Positions 1-5,636 of a DNA stretch of 10,367 nt are shown in pieces. How positions within the stretch are numbered: position 1 is the first letter of the stretch; every line of letters starts with the position of its first letter. This stretch comes from Lachnospiraceae bacterium (lineage in GTDB: Bacteria; Bacillota; Clostridia; Lachnospirales; Lachnospiraceae): the NCBI GenBank assembly GCA_900772685.1, contig CAAGRP010000286.1, forward strand, positions 1-10,367, given 5' to 3'. The notes beneath the pieces were generated by a model. It searched no databases, was not told the DNA's origin, and saw only the letters and a list, made by a program, of their open reading frames with translations. Both the position numbers and the translations under genes were made by a program.

Positions 1-275
1 CGTACCCTTTAATGCTTCAACTGCAACTGATAGAAGTTCTGACAGTTCTCTTCCCTCATACGGTCTGCAAGTGCTTCTCATGCATACGGACCGGATTCCA
101 TGACCATTTCTCCATCGTCTTTGCCGGCGAATTAAGCAACGCCCGCATATTCGGATTTTCCAATACTTTTGCATTTCCCCTGAAATTAAGTAAAAAAAAG
201 AGCATATGGAATTGAATCCATACATTCTATGATTTCTAGAACTTAAATTCCGATTTAATTCATCTATAACCGATG
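1..275. other. No recognisable gene
   Basis: I see no credible gene in this stretch. The minus strand holds short open pieces interrupted by stops, including peptide runs such as ENPNMRALLNSPAKTMEKW. These could be the ruins of a gene that enters from the left edge, but I do not recognise the family. The plus-strand frame at 12-215 has no ribosome binding site and an unconvincing composition. The DNA borders the DUF4143 remnant, which fits a region of gene decay. Confidence 0.4.
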
Positions 276-593
276 TCAGAACTCTAAACTATCTGCATTC
301 AAAAGGAAATACTTCATTCCTATGATGACAAATCCCTCATTATTTCTCCAAGGTTTCTTGCTGCCCTGATTAACCAAAAAGTCAACTTCCAACTGTTTAC
401 GGACACGCTTGCCCTCTTTATCTTTATCAAAGATCTGCACGATGTCCACATCAACATTGTAGCCACGAATCAGCAGCTCGTTATAAATAATGTTCTCCAT
501 GATATGAGTAGGCTCCTGCTGTCTAAAATTCAAACGAGCATTTCTCAGTCCCAGATCAGTAAAGTAGTATTTCAGATTTGCGCCTTCCCTCAT
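276..593 (-). pseudogene. DUF4143 / AAA-type ATP-binding protein, C-terminal remnant with internal deletion
   Basis: The 105-residue frame reads like the C-terminal part of the ATPases annotated as AAA_14/DUF4143 ATP-binding proteins, which are usually about 400 residues long. Family-like stretches are KYYFTDLGLRNARLNFRQ (residues 8-25), THIMENIIYNEL (29-40), the charged run KRVRKQLEVDFLVNQGSK with its nuclease-like ExDF element, and the terminal FLLNADSLEF. The AAA ATPase domain with its Walker motifs is missing upstream. From memory of the family, about 40 residues are also missing between NQGSK and KPWRN, near residue 79 (about position 355). The apparent ATG at 591-593 has no convincing ribosome binding site. 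The hcp terminator lies immediately upstream. The role of the intact family is poorly known, and this copy is very probably dead. Confidence 0.75.
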
Positions 594-604
594 ATATGGT
601 TATG

Positions 605-638
605 AAACAAACTGAGCAAGGATTCACCCCGCTCAGCT
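605..638 (-). terminator. Intrinsic terminator of hcp
   Basis: On the minus strand, 627-638 and 610-621 form a 12-bp stem with two or three G-U pairs around the 5-nt loop at 622-626. A U-rich tail (UUUGUUUC type) follows toward 600. It begins 13 nt after the hcp stop codon and points in the direction of hcp transcription, so hcp is probably a single-gene transcript. Confidence 0.75.
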
Positions 639-650
639 CATACATCACAA

Positions 651-2246
651 CTATTTTAGCAATGATTCAAGATCTTCTTCCGGTGTCGTGATAGGTGCAA
701 TACCAAAGTTCTCGATTAGGAAATTCAGGATATTAGGAGATACAAAGGCCGGAAGGGATGGGCCAAGTCGGATGTTCTTGATTCCGAGATGCAGTAATGT
801 CAGTAATATACATACTGCCTTCTGCTCATACCATGATAATACATAGGACAATGGCAGTTCATTCACATCACATCCAAATGCTCCGGCCAAAGCAACTGCT
901 ACCTGGATGGCACCGTAGGCATCGTTACACTGTCCCATATCCATAAGTCTTGGTAAGCCGCCGATTTCACCCAAACTGAGATCGTTGAAGCGATACTTTC
1001 CACAGGCAAGAGTCAGTACGATGCTGTCCTTTGGAGTCTTCTTTACGAATTCGGTGTAATAATTTCTGCCCGGTTTTGCACCGTCACAGCCTGCCACCAG
1101 GAAGAAGTGTTTAATCGCACCACTCTTTACAGCTTCAACAACGGTTCCTGCATTTTCAAGGATAAAGCCATGACCAAAACCTGTCATAACATCCTTGCCT
1201 CCATTGATTCCCATGAATTCCCTATCCTCTGAAAATCCGCCAAGTTCCAGTGCTTTTTCGATCACCGGTGTAAAATCCTTCTTTTCATCAATATGCACTG
1301 CACCGGGAAATGCAACCACTTCTGTAGTAAATACGCGGTCTGCATAGCTTGCTTTCGGAGGCATCAGGCAGTTGGTTGTATAAAGGATCGGTGCAGGAAG
1401 AGCATCAAACTCCTTCTGCTGATTCTGCCATGCAGTGCCAAAATTTCCCTTCAGATGCCTGAATTTCTTAAGCTGTGGATATGCATGTGCCGGCAGCATT
1501 TCACCATGGGTATAGATATTGATTCCCTTACCTTCTGTCTGCTCCAGAAGAAGCTGCAGCTCTTTCAAATCATGACCGCTCACAACAATGAACGGACCTT
1601 TCTCTACGGTAAGCGGAACAGTAACCAGTGTCGGAGTACCGTATGTTTCCGTATTTGCTTTATCAAGAAGGGCCATGCATTTCAAATTGATCTCTCCAAC
1701 CTTAAGTACAACGGGAAGAAGTGTCTCAATGCTGTCTCCATATCCGATCATGAATAAGGCTTCACAAAAGAATTCGTTTACTTCTTCATCCGAATATCCC
1801 AGCACCTTTGCGTGGTATGCATATGCTGCCATTCCTCTGATTCCGAACAGGATCAGGGATTTCAAGGAACGAATATCCTCAATATCATTCCAAAGCTCAT
1901 TCATATCATACTCATCATTTCTGCCACAATGAGCCTGACAACTGCTGCAGTTCGGCACAAGCTTTTCTTTTTCCTCTCTAACTTTTTTAATCACATCATT
2001 GATGGCATCATTGTCAAAGCTTACATTAGTAATTGTTGTAAACAAACCTTCAATAATCGCCTGATATGTTGTCTCTGTTGGAACTGTTGTTCCTTCAGCT
2101 GCTCTTGCAAGTCCAATCAGAGCTCCTGTAAGCTCATCCTGAAGCTGTGCAGTATCTGCTTTCTTTCCGCAAACGCCTGCATTTCCTGTACATGCACTGC
2201 ATCCTGCAGTCTGTTCACACTGATAACAAAACATTTTATTTTCCAT
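651..2246 (-). CDS. hcp: Hybrid cluster protein (hydroxylamine reductase / prismane protein)
   Basis: This 531-residue cytoplasmic iron-sulfur protein belongs to the Hcp family, which reduces hydroxylamine in vitro and is linked to nitric oxide and nitrosative stress defence. N-terminal cysteines C7, C10, C19 and C26 (C-x2-C-x8-C-x6-C, with an extra C16) should hold the cubane cluster. The hybrid-cluster ligands are all visible: H225 (SGHDLK), E249 (THGEM), C293 (NCLMPP), C387 (AGCDGAKPG), C415 (ACGKYRF), C440 (MGQCNDAYG) and E474 (SWYEQK). Their spacing matches the Desulfovibrio protein as I remember it, offset by 19-20. I chose the ATG at 2244-2246 because AGGAG lies 8 nt upstream of it; an in-frame ATG at 2264 would itself lie upstream of that site. 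The gene has its own terminator. The divergent Crp/Fnr gene, often the regulator of hcp, is broken here. Confidence 0.96.
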   Translation of the reverse strand: MENKMFCYQCEQTAGCSACTGNAGVCGKKADTAQLQDELTGALIGLARAAEGTTVPTETTYQAIIEGLFTTITNVSFDNDAINDVIKKVREEKEKLVPNCSSCQAHCGRNDEYDMNELWNDIEDIRSLKSLILFGIRGMAAYAYHAKVLGYSDEEVNEFFCEALFMIGYGDSIETLLPVVLKVGEINLKCMALLDKANTETYGTPTLVTVPLTVEKGPFIVVSGHDLKELQLLLEQTEGKGINIYTHGEMLPAHAYPQLKKFRHLKGNFGTAWQNQQKEFDALPAPILYTTNCLMPPKASYADRVFTTEVVAFPGAVHIDEKKDFTPVIEKALELGGFSEDREFMGINGGKDVMTGFGHGFILENAGTVVEAVKSGAIKHFFLVAGCDGAKPGRNYYTEFVKKTPKDSIVLTLACGKYRFNDLSLGEIGGLPRLMDMGQCNDAYGAIQVAVALAGAFGCDVNELPLSYVLSWYEQKAVCILLTLLHLGIKNIRLGPSLPAFVSPNILNFLIENFGIAPITTPEEDLESLLK

Positions 2247-2287
2247 TTTTAAGGCTCCTCTCATCTATTAATTTTTTTCTTTTCTGA

Positions 2288-2325
2288 TGCAATCATATTA
2301 TAATCATTGCAACATGTATGTTTGA
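2288..2325 (-). promoter_or_regulatory. hcp promoter region with an inverted repeat
   Basis: TATAAT at 2297-2302 (minus strand) has a weak -35 (TCAAAC, 2320-2325) 17 bp upstream. An overlapping TATAAT at 2299-2304 can serve the plus strand. The core is framed by TGCAAT (2288-2293) and ATTGCA (2306-2311), a 6-bp inverted repeat with 12 bp between the arms. That spacing would suit a dimeric regulator covering both divergent promoters. It is not the GTCAA-type HcpR site or the TTGTGA-type Rex site, so the binding protein is unknown. Confidence 0.5.
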
Positions 2326-2347
2326 TTTCAAACAAGGAGTAGATTTT

Positions 2348-2548
2348 ATGGAAAAATATTTACCGGTTTTGAGAAGTTATCCGTTCTTCACGGGACTGAA
2401 TGACACTGAAATTTTGTCTCTCATCTGAATTCGTCAAAAAACATCTCTTTCTTTTGATATTCCATTTGACAGACATCAACCGGCAGATTTCCTTTTGCCA
2501 AAAAGCATATCAGCAAGCACACTGATAATAAACTCCACAATTTGTTAA
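2348..2548 (+). pseudogene. Remnant of a Crp/Fnr-family regulator divergent from hcp
   Basis: AAGGAG at 2334-2339 precedes an ATG at 2348. The reading starts MEKYLPVLRSYPFFTGLNDT, typical of the N-terminus of clostridial Crp/Fnr regulators, and meets TGA at 2426 after 26 codons. Directly beyond, in the same frame, comes a run with SFDIPFDRHQPADFL (2450-2494). It resembles the start of the winged helix-turn-helix in these proteins (SFxIPFxRQxLADxL). The nucleotide-binding barrel and dimer helix, roughly 120-150 residues, are missing. The frame then runs into unrelated sequence and stops at 2546-2548. Crp/Fnr genes (HcpR-like) commonly sit beside hcp, which supports the identification. The start and ribosome binding site are intact, so a 26-residue peptide could still be made, but no regulator. 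Confidence 0.7.
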
Positions 2549-3017
2549 TGATTTTGCCGGAAATGTTACACACATCGCATATGCATTGCTTTCCTGTGGA
2601 TGCTCGTTAATTGAAGACGCCGATAATAGTGCAAATGAAGCAGAGAATCTAGGAATACTAGAGCGAGCCGGAAAATTGTTGTCATACACTTATAGATATA
2701 ATGACAGTGAGACGGATGAAAAAAAATATAACTTGCTTATTGCCGGTATGGCTCTCTACGCTGCCAGGCAATATTCGCATGCTTTTATTGTATTGAAGGA
2801 CATAAATCTCGATTTCAGTGTTGGGCAAATAATAATACAATTCGTAAAAAAGGATTCTTATTCGTTGCTGATATCCACGAGTAAGGTTTTCTTTGGAGAT
2901 TTTGGTGCATTATCTAACATACGAGGTTTGGATGAATGGGTTATTTCTCACAAAATAGCACGCATTTTTATGATGATTTCAACACGTGCGCAGATCGAAC
3001 CTCCGACCCACGCTTAG
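2532..3017 (+). pseudogene. Unrecognised gene fragment, fused at its 3' end to a pseudo-tRNA
   Basis: This frame is open from 2532, just after stops, to 3017; its only usable start is a TTG at 2586 without a good ribosome binding site. Before that the codons still read as plausible protein (PQFVNDFAGNVTHIAYALL), so the true start is lost. The product is helical and soluble-looking, with NLLIAGMALYAARQYSHAF resembling a tetratricopeptide-like repeat. I have a weak impression of the N-terminal helical part of large DEAD/DEAH-box helicases, but no helicase motif is present and I do not rely on it. The last dozen codons translate antisense tRNA sequence and cannot be native, so the gene was cut at about 2990. 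Confidence 0.5.
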
Positions 3018-3031
3018 GAGTTCATCCTGAT
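2990..3031 (-). pseudogene. Pseudo-tRNA fragment derived from tRNA-Arg(CCT)
   Basis: Read on the minus strand, 3020-2995 matches the anticodon loop, anticodon 3' stem, variable region and T-arm of the tRNA-Arg gene at 4505-4578 (there 4546-4520), with only one C missing from the variable region. A piece of the D-arm (CAGGAT) is recognisable just before it, with about 10 nt deleted between. The acceptor 3' strand is replaced by unrelated sequence after the T-loop. It cannot fold as a tRNA. It is best read as the far-side trace of a recombination event that used the tRNA-Arg gene as target. Confidence 0.75.
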
Positions 3032-3209
3032 ACATAAAACTGTTTATATCCTATGTCAATCAAAGTCATTCAAAACCTTAATCTTACTGCTTTTTCTGGC
3101 AACTTCAGAAAAGATAAGAAAACCTGTTTTCATATGAGGAATTACAGTTTGGGTGGAAAAATGGTGGGTTCTACACCATTAGGGTAGCTTTGTTTGATAG
3201 AAAAGATAC
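3021..3209. other. Intergenic, no gene seen
   Basis: No convincing frame, RNA gene or promoter is visible. Two minor inverted repeats occur: GAAAAC/GTTTTC at about 3119-3132, and ATGGTG/CACCAT at about 3163-3181. The stretch separates the pseudo-tRNA from the terminator of the toxin-antitoxin pair. Confidence 0.4.
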
Positions 3210-3250
3210 AAAAAAGACCATCTACGGTTTTACGGTAAATGATCTTTTTA
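3210..3250 (-). terminator. Terminator of the relBE-type pair
   Basis: 3232-3250 and 3210-3228 form a long stem with a 3-nt loop. On the minus strand the imperfect positions become G-U pairs with a single C-C mismatch, whereas on the plus strand they are C-A mismatches. The stem ends in a run of six U. This orientation bias and the position 16 nt past the toxin stop identify it as the terminator of the toxin-antitoxin transcript. Confidence 0.75.
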
Positions 3251-3265
3251 TTGCCAATATTCAAT

Positions 3266-3580
3266 TTATATCATTCTGTTTTCATAATCTTGTAACTCAT
3301 GGAAAATATCATCCACATATACAACATCATTTTCTATTCTGTACAACATAAAATATCTGTGCTGTTGAAAATTTATTCGACGATATCCAAGGCTCTGTAA
3401 ACGTGGATTGTCACATACTTTCAAACTGTCCGCTACATACTTCAACTTTTTAATAGTATCCTCAAAATCATCAAGCACATTTTTTGCTGCCTGCTTATTT
3501 TTCTTCGCGAAAAGCAGATACTGTATAAACTGATTCAAGTCTTCTTCTGCTTCAGATGTTACAACTACTTTATAATCCAT
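3266..3580 (-). CDS. RelE/ParE-family toxin of a type II toxin-antitoxin pair
   Basis: The 104-residue protein has the layout of RelE/ParE-superfamily toxins: an N-terminal strand (MDYKVVVTSEAEEDL), two long helices (about 10-52), then a basic beta-sheet half with RRINFQQHRYFMLYRI (67-82) and the closing VYVDDIFHELQDYE. RelE-type members cleave mRNA on the ribosome and ParE-type members poison gyrase; sequence alone does not decide which applies here. R67, R68, H74, R75 and R81 are candidate active-site residues. The start at 3578-3580 lies inside the antitoxin gene (11-nt overlap) and has AGAGGA just upstream, so translation is probably coupled. It appears intact, in contrast to the broken genes around it. 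Confidence 0.9.
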   Translation of the reverse strand: MDYKVVVTSEAEEDLNQFIQYLLFAKKNKQAAKNVLDDFEDTIKKLKYVADSLKVCDNPRLQSLGYRRINFQQHRYFMLYRIENDVVYVDDIFHELQDYENRMI

Positions 3581-3863
3581 ATTTTCCTCTCATATCTGAA
3601 ATCACATCATCCACATTTCGGTAATTTCCCTTTTTTGAAGATTCTCTGGATTGTTCCAGTCTTTGAAGCATCTCTTCTTCCGCCATAGATGTATAAGGAT
3701 TATGCACAGTTCGTTTTATTTCAAATGGAAATCCATTATATGCTACCGCTTGCGTTAAAAACATCCTTATGGCTGATGTCGTATCAGTTCCAAGATCTTT
3801 AAAAAGCTGATCTGATTTATTTTTTAAGTCATCGTCTACTCTGATCTGAATTGTACTTGCCAT
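3570..3863 (-). CDS. RelB/DinJ-family antitoxin
   Basis: This 97-residue protein neutralises the neighbouring toxin and should repress their shared promoter. The first 45 or so residues (STIQIRVDDDLKNKSDQLFKDLG...) form the ribbon-helix-helix DNA-binding fold of RelB/DinJ antitoxins, with the family-typical TSAIRMFLTQAVAYNGFPFEI. The charged tail (about 50-97) is the usual toxin-wrapping, protease-sensitive region. The ATG at 3861-3863 is preferred because AGGAGG (3872-3877) sits 8 nt upstream; the in-frame GTG at 3870-3872 overlaps that ribosome binding site. The pair overlaps by 11 nt and forms one transcript ending at 3210-3250. Confidence 0.92.
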   Translation of the reverse strand: MASTIQIRVDDDLKNKSDQLFKDLGTDTTSAIRMFLTQAVAYNGFPFEIKRTVHNPYTSMAEEEMLQRLEQSRESSKKGNYRNVDDVISDMRGKYGL

Positions 3864-3886
3864 TTTAGGCACCTCCTTTTTTCTTC

Positions 3887-3929
3887 ATTATAATGCTATT
3901 TCATTGCTAATTCAATACAATTGTATTGA
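3887..3929 (-). promoter_or_regulatory. Promoter and palindromic operator of the toxin-antitoxin pair
   Basis: On the minus strand TTGAAT (3910-3915) and TATAAT (3887-3892) are separated by 17 bp, a good sigma-A promoter. A perfect 18-bp palindrome, TCAATACAATTGTATTGA (3912-3929), covers the -35 element. Ribbon-helix-helix antitoxins bind such inverted repeats to repress their own operon, so this is the probable RelB-type operator. Further CAATACAA-like half-sites lie upstream at about 4000-4014. Confidence 0.8.
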
Positions 3930-3970
3930 TATTCCACTTATTTCTATGCGTTTATCTAAGATAGTGGGTA

Positions 3971-3987
3971 TGTAATCTTGGATTACA
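3971..3987. repeat. Short perfect inverted repeat TGTAATC-TTG-GATTACA
   Basis: Two perfect 7-bp arms (3971-3977 and 3981-3987) flank 3 nt. The element lies about 40 bp upstream of the toxin-antitoxin operator and shares its TTACAAT-like flavour. It may be a second protein-binding site, or chance in AT-rich DNA. Confidence 0.4.
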
Positions 3988-4320
3988 ATTGAGGCAAGTA
4001 CAATACAAATACAATCAGCACAACTTTTTCTTTCTGTACTCATTCAGTTCCTGGCGTCCTATAATCGGGATAAAGAGACCATTGAGATGCAACGGGAAAT
4101 CAAAAACTGCGGCTTTGAGGCGGAAAATTATAAGGCGGTTTCGGCTTCTCTTAATGCTTCAGAAAAACTGAGGCTGCGTGCGGATATCACGCAGGCCATG
4201 CCTATCCTTTTATCCACAACCATCATGAAACTGAGCATCGGTATCATCACCGTGGTTTCTGCGGCACTGCTGCGTACGTATACTGTGCAGCTCATTTTTA
4301 TCATCGGATTTCTCCTTTAA
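3976..4320 (+). pseudogene. C-terminal fragment of an unrecognised membrane-associated protein
   Basis: The frame is open from a stop at 3973-3975 to TAA at 4318-4320. An internal ATG at 4087 would give 77 residues, but the codons before it read smoothly as protein (FLSVLIQFLASYNRDKETIE), and no ribosome binding site serves 4087. This looks like the tail of a larger gene. A charged helical segment (NRDKETIEMQREIKNCGFEAEN) is followed by hydrophobic stretches (ITVVSAALL and LIFIIGFLL) that could be one or two membrane helices. Codons are richer in G and C than in the toxin-antitoxin genes. I do not recognise the family. The stop codon abuts the 4319-4376 repeat, so the fragment runs straight into the tRNA-tail duplication. 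Confidence 0.45.
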
Positions 4321-4357
4321 AGAAAAGACGGGCTTACCTTGCCTGTCTTTTTTTATT
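4319..4357. terminator. Terminator hairpin in the duplicated tRNA tail
   Basis: The left arm 4326-4333 (AGACGGGC) pairs with 4341-4348 (GCCTGTCT), with A/T runs extending the stem and a 7-nt loop. T-rich sequence follows on the plus strand. It is a diverged copy of the tRNA-Arg terminator at 4461-4497 and could end transcription from either side. Confidence 0.7.
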
Positions 4358-4376
4358 TAACCTGTCCACGAGAGGG
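4319..4376. repeat. Duplicated copy of the tRNA-Arg 3' end plus terminator
   Basis: About 45 of 57 positions match 4461-4517 by eye. The copy contains the terminator hairpin and then GTCCACGAGAGG (4364-4375), identical to the 12 nt of the acceptor and T-stem 3' strand of the real gene (4506-4517). Similarity stops after that. Direct repeats of a tRNA 3' end are the usual product of site-specific integration into a tRNA gene (attL/attR). Which copy is ancestral and which element made it are unknown. Confidence 0.7.
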
Positions 4377-4460
4377 CGCACGACGTCCGGGGGACGTCGG
4401 CTTTGCGCCGACCGCAGCGGAGCGGAGATCGAACCTTTTGAAGCCCGACGGGCTTCATAT
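4376..4460. repeat. GC-rich block of nested hairpins between the two tRNA tails
   Basis: This 85-bp block is strikingly GC-rich for the window. It contains CGACGTCC-GGG-GGACGTCG (4381-4399), extended outward by GCGCA/TGCGC across a small bulge. An alternative hairpin is GTCGGC/GCCGAC (4396-4412), and GAAGCCC-GAC-GGGCTTC lies at 4440-4456. A T-loop-like GGTTCGATCT (minus strand, about 4426-4435) echoes the pseudo-tRNA at 2990. My memory is that similar sequence recurs beside tRNA genes in gut Clostridia, where it is mistranslated as protein. That would make it a repetitive palindromic element rather than a gene, but I cannot verify this here. Confidence 0.55.
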
Positions 4461-4497
4461 AAAGAAAAGACGGGCTTATCCTGCCCGTCTTTTCTTT
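4461..4497. terminator. Strong terminator downstream of tRNA-Arg
   Basis: A perfect 15-bp inverted repeat (AAAGAAAAGACGGGC at 4461-4475, its complement at 4483-4497) flanks a 7-nt loop. A-rich and T-rich ends make it usable in both directions. On the minus strand it lies 7 nt past the tRNA 3' end and so ends the tRNA transcript. Confidence 0.85.
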
Positions 4498-4504
4498 ATC
4501 CGAA

Positions 4505-4578
4505 CGTCCACGAGAGGATTCGAACCTCCGACCCCACGCTTAGGAGGCGTGTGCTCTATCCTGCTGAGCTACGTAGAC
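4505..4578 (-). tRNA. tRNA-Arg (anticodon CCT)
   Basis: Folding by hand gives a complete cloverleaf. The acceptor GTCTACG/CGTGGAC has seven pairs including one G-U. The D-arm has GCTC/GAGC stems. The anticodon stem CACGC/GCGTG holds loop CTCCTAA, giving anticodon CCT, which reads AGG arginine codons. The T-arm GGAGG/CCTCT encloses TTCGAAT. The discriminator is G at 4505 and CCA is not encoded. A promoter lies about 45 nt upstream and a strong terminator follows. Parts of this gene recur at 2990-3031 and 4364-4375, marking it as an integration target. The DUF3881 gene upstream is on the same strand. Confidence 0.95.
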
Positions 4579-4620
4579 GTATGTCCTAAGAAGAATCATT
4601 CTCCTTTAAACAACTATATT

Positions 4621-4649
4621 AGATTATCAATTTTTTTAAGTCCTGTCAA
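4621..4649 (-). promoter_or_regulatory. Promoter of tRNA-Arg
   Basis: On the minus strand TTGACA (4644-4649) is followed after 17 bp by TAATCT (4621-4626). Transcription would start near 4614, leaving a leader of about 36 nt before the tRNA. A perfect -35 box fits a stable-RNA gene. Confidence 0.75.
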
Positions 4650-4723
4650 TCTTATCAGACGAAAAACAGAAAATGGTTACTGTCAAAAACCAAAAATCAG
4701 CCTGCGCCGGCTCTGTGTGCATC

Positions 4724-5599
4724 TTAAAAAGACACATTTCCCTGCAGCCAGATAATTCCTTTAAACCTTCTGCCTGCCTGCGGTGTTCCGTCAAGATCAG
4801 CCGAATTGATACATACATCTATTGATATCTGATTGCAGGTAAGACTTAGCCTGTAAAGCTCCTCGCCTGTCATCTCATTTTTAATAAGCTCACAGTCCGT
4901 TATATCCGCAACGATACTGTATATGTCTGTTCCGAATCCAAAAGGCATGAAGCAGTTATCCACTATGGAATATATATCCTCATTCTGAGCTCTCTTTGAG
5001 ATCTCGTTATATATATCCATGTCCTCAACCGTCAGGCTTTCTATCGCTTCCTCGTCACCGTTTCTTGCCGCCATTATCATGGCATTTCTTTTTTGGACTC
5101 TCTTCTGCTTTTCCTTAGCATAATCGGCACTCTTAAATACCGGAAGCAGAATTTTTCCTTCTATTGATAATGCCGACAGCGCTACTGAGGAAGTCTTTTG
5201 TTCCTCGCCCTCATTTCTTCCGAGTTTAAGATATTCCGCCACATTGATAAGATGAAATATAAGAGAGATCTCAAGGCGCATGTCATCACATGCACCTATA
5301 TAAGATTCCTTATCCGAATGTCTCTCTATTATAACATCCTCTGATGTACTGATCTGTTTCCCGTTAAGGTACGGAAAATAATTATCCAGATGAAATTCAT
5401 CGTTATCATTATATTCCCCGCATATACAGATCCCACAATCCGGTGCAAACTCCTTTGAGATTTCTGCAAAACGTCTTCCCATCGGCATTTCAACAATGCT
5501 CTTGCGGTCATAACCGATTATGACCTCCTGCATCAATGCTTCAAGCTCAGATGACTTATTTAACTTTGAAAAACCGATAGCCCTCAGATATTTATGCAT
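4724..5599 (-). CDS. DUF3881 family protein, conserved hypothetical
   Basis: This 291-residue, probably cytoplasmic protein starts MHKYLRAIGFSKL, which I recognise as the opening of the DUF3881 family known mainly from Lachnospiraceae. Its function is not established. No signal peptide, membrane segment or catalytic motif is evident. A central helical, charged stretch (KEKQKRVQKRNAMIMAARNGDEEAIESL) lies between two mixed alpha/beta regions, and the C-terminus holds ELYRLSLTCNQISIDVCINSADLDG. I chose the ATG at 5597-5599, with AGGAG 9 nt upstream; an in-frame TTG at 5605 sits too close to that site. It follows serS by 37 nt with no terminator between, so it is probably the last gene of the parAB-DUF4446-serS transcript. 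Only a weak hairpin (about 4700) follows the gene. Confidence 0.8.
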   Translation of the reverse strand: MHKYLRAIGFSKLNKSSELEALMQEVIIGYDRKSIVEMPMGRRFAEISKEFAPDCGICICGEYNDNDEFHLDNYFPYLNGKQISTSEDVIIERHSDKESYIGACDDMRLEISLIFHLINVAEYLKLGRNEGEEQKTSSVALSALSIEGKILLPVFKSADYAKEKQKRVQKRNAMIMAARNGDEEAIESLTVEDMDIYNEISKRAQNEDIYSIVDNCFMPFGFGTDIYSIVADITDCELIKNEMTGEELYRLSLTCNQISIDVCINSADLDGTPQAGRRFKGIIWLQGNVSF

Positions 5600-5636
5600 T
5601 TGCAAATGCTCCTATAAACACGTTAGTTATGTAAAC

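Noticed and set aside
12..215. Plus-strand frame of 67 codons at the left edge
   Set aside because: It has no ribosome binding site, a low-complexity end and no recognisable protein features.
3570..3872. GTG at 3870-3872 as antitoxin start
   Set aside because: It overlaps the AGGAGG ribosome binding site. The ATG at 3861-3863 is correctly spaced.
4210..4218. TTATCCACA, a perfect DnaA box
   Set aside because: It is a single copy inside a coding fragment with no neighbouring boxes or AT-rich unwinding region, so it is probably chance.
4695..4715. Possible terminator after the DUF3881 gene (AGCC/GGCT stem followed by T-rich sequence on the minus strand)
   Set aside because: The stem has only four clear base pairs and the T run is interrupted, so it is too weak to annotate.
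4339..4755. Plus-strand frame of 138 codons
   Set aside because: It runs through the GC-rich hairpins, the terminator and the antisense strand of tRNA-Arg. It is a typical spurious tRNA-derived translation.
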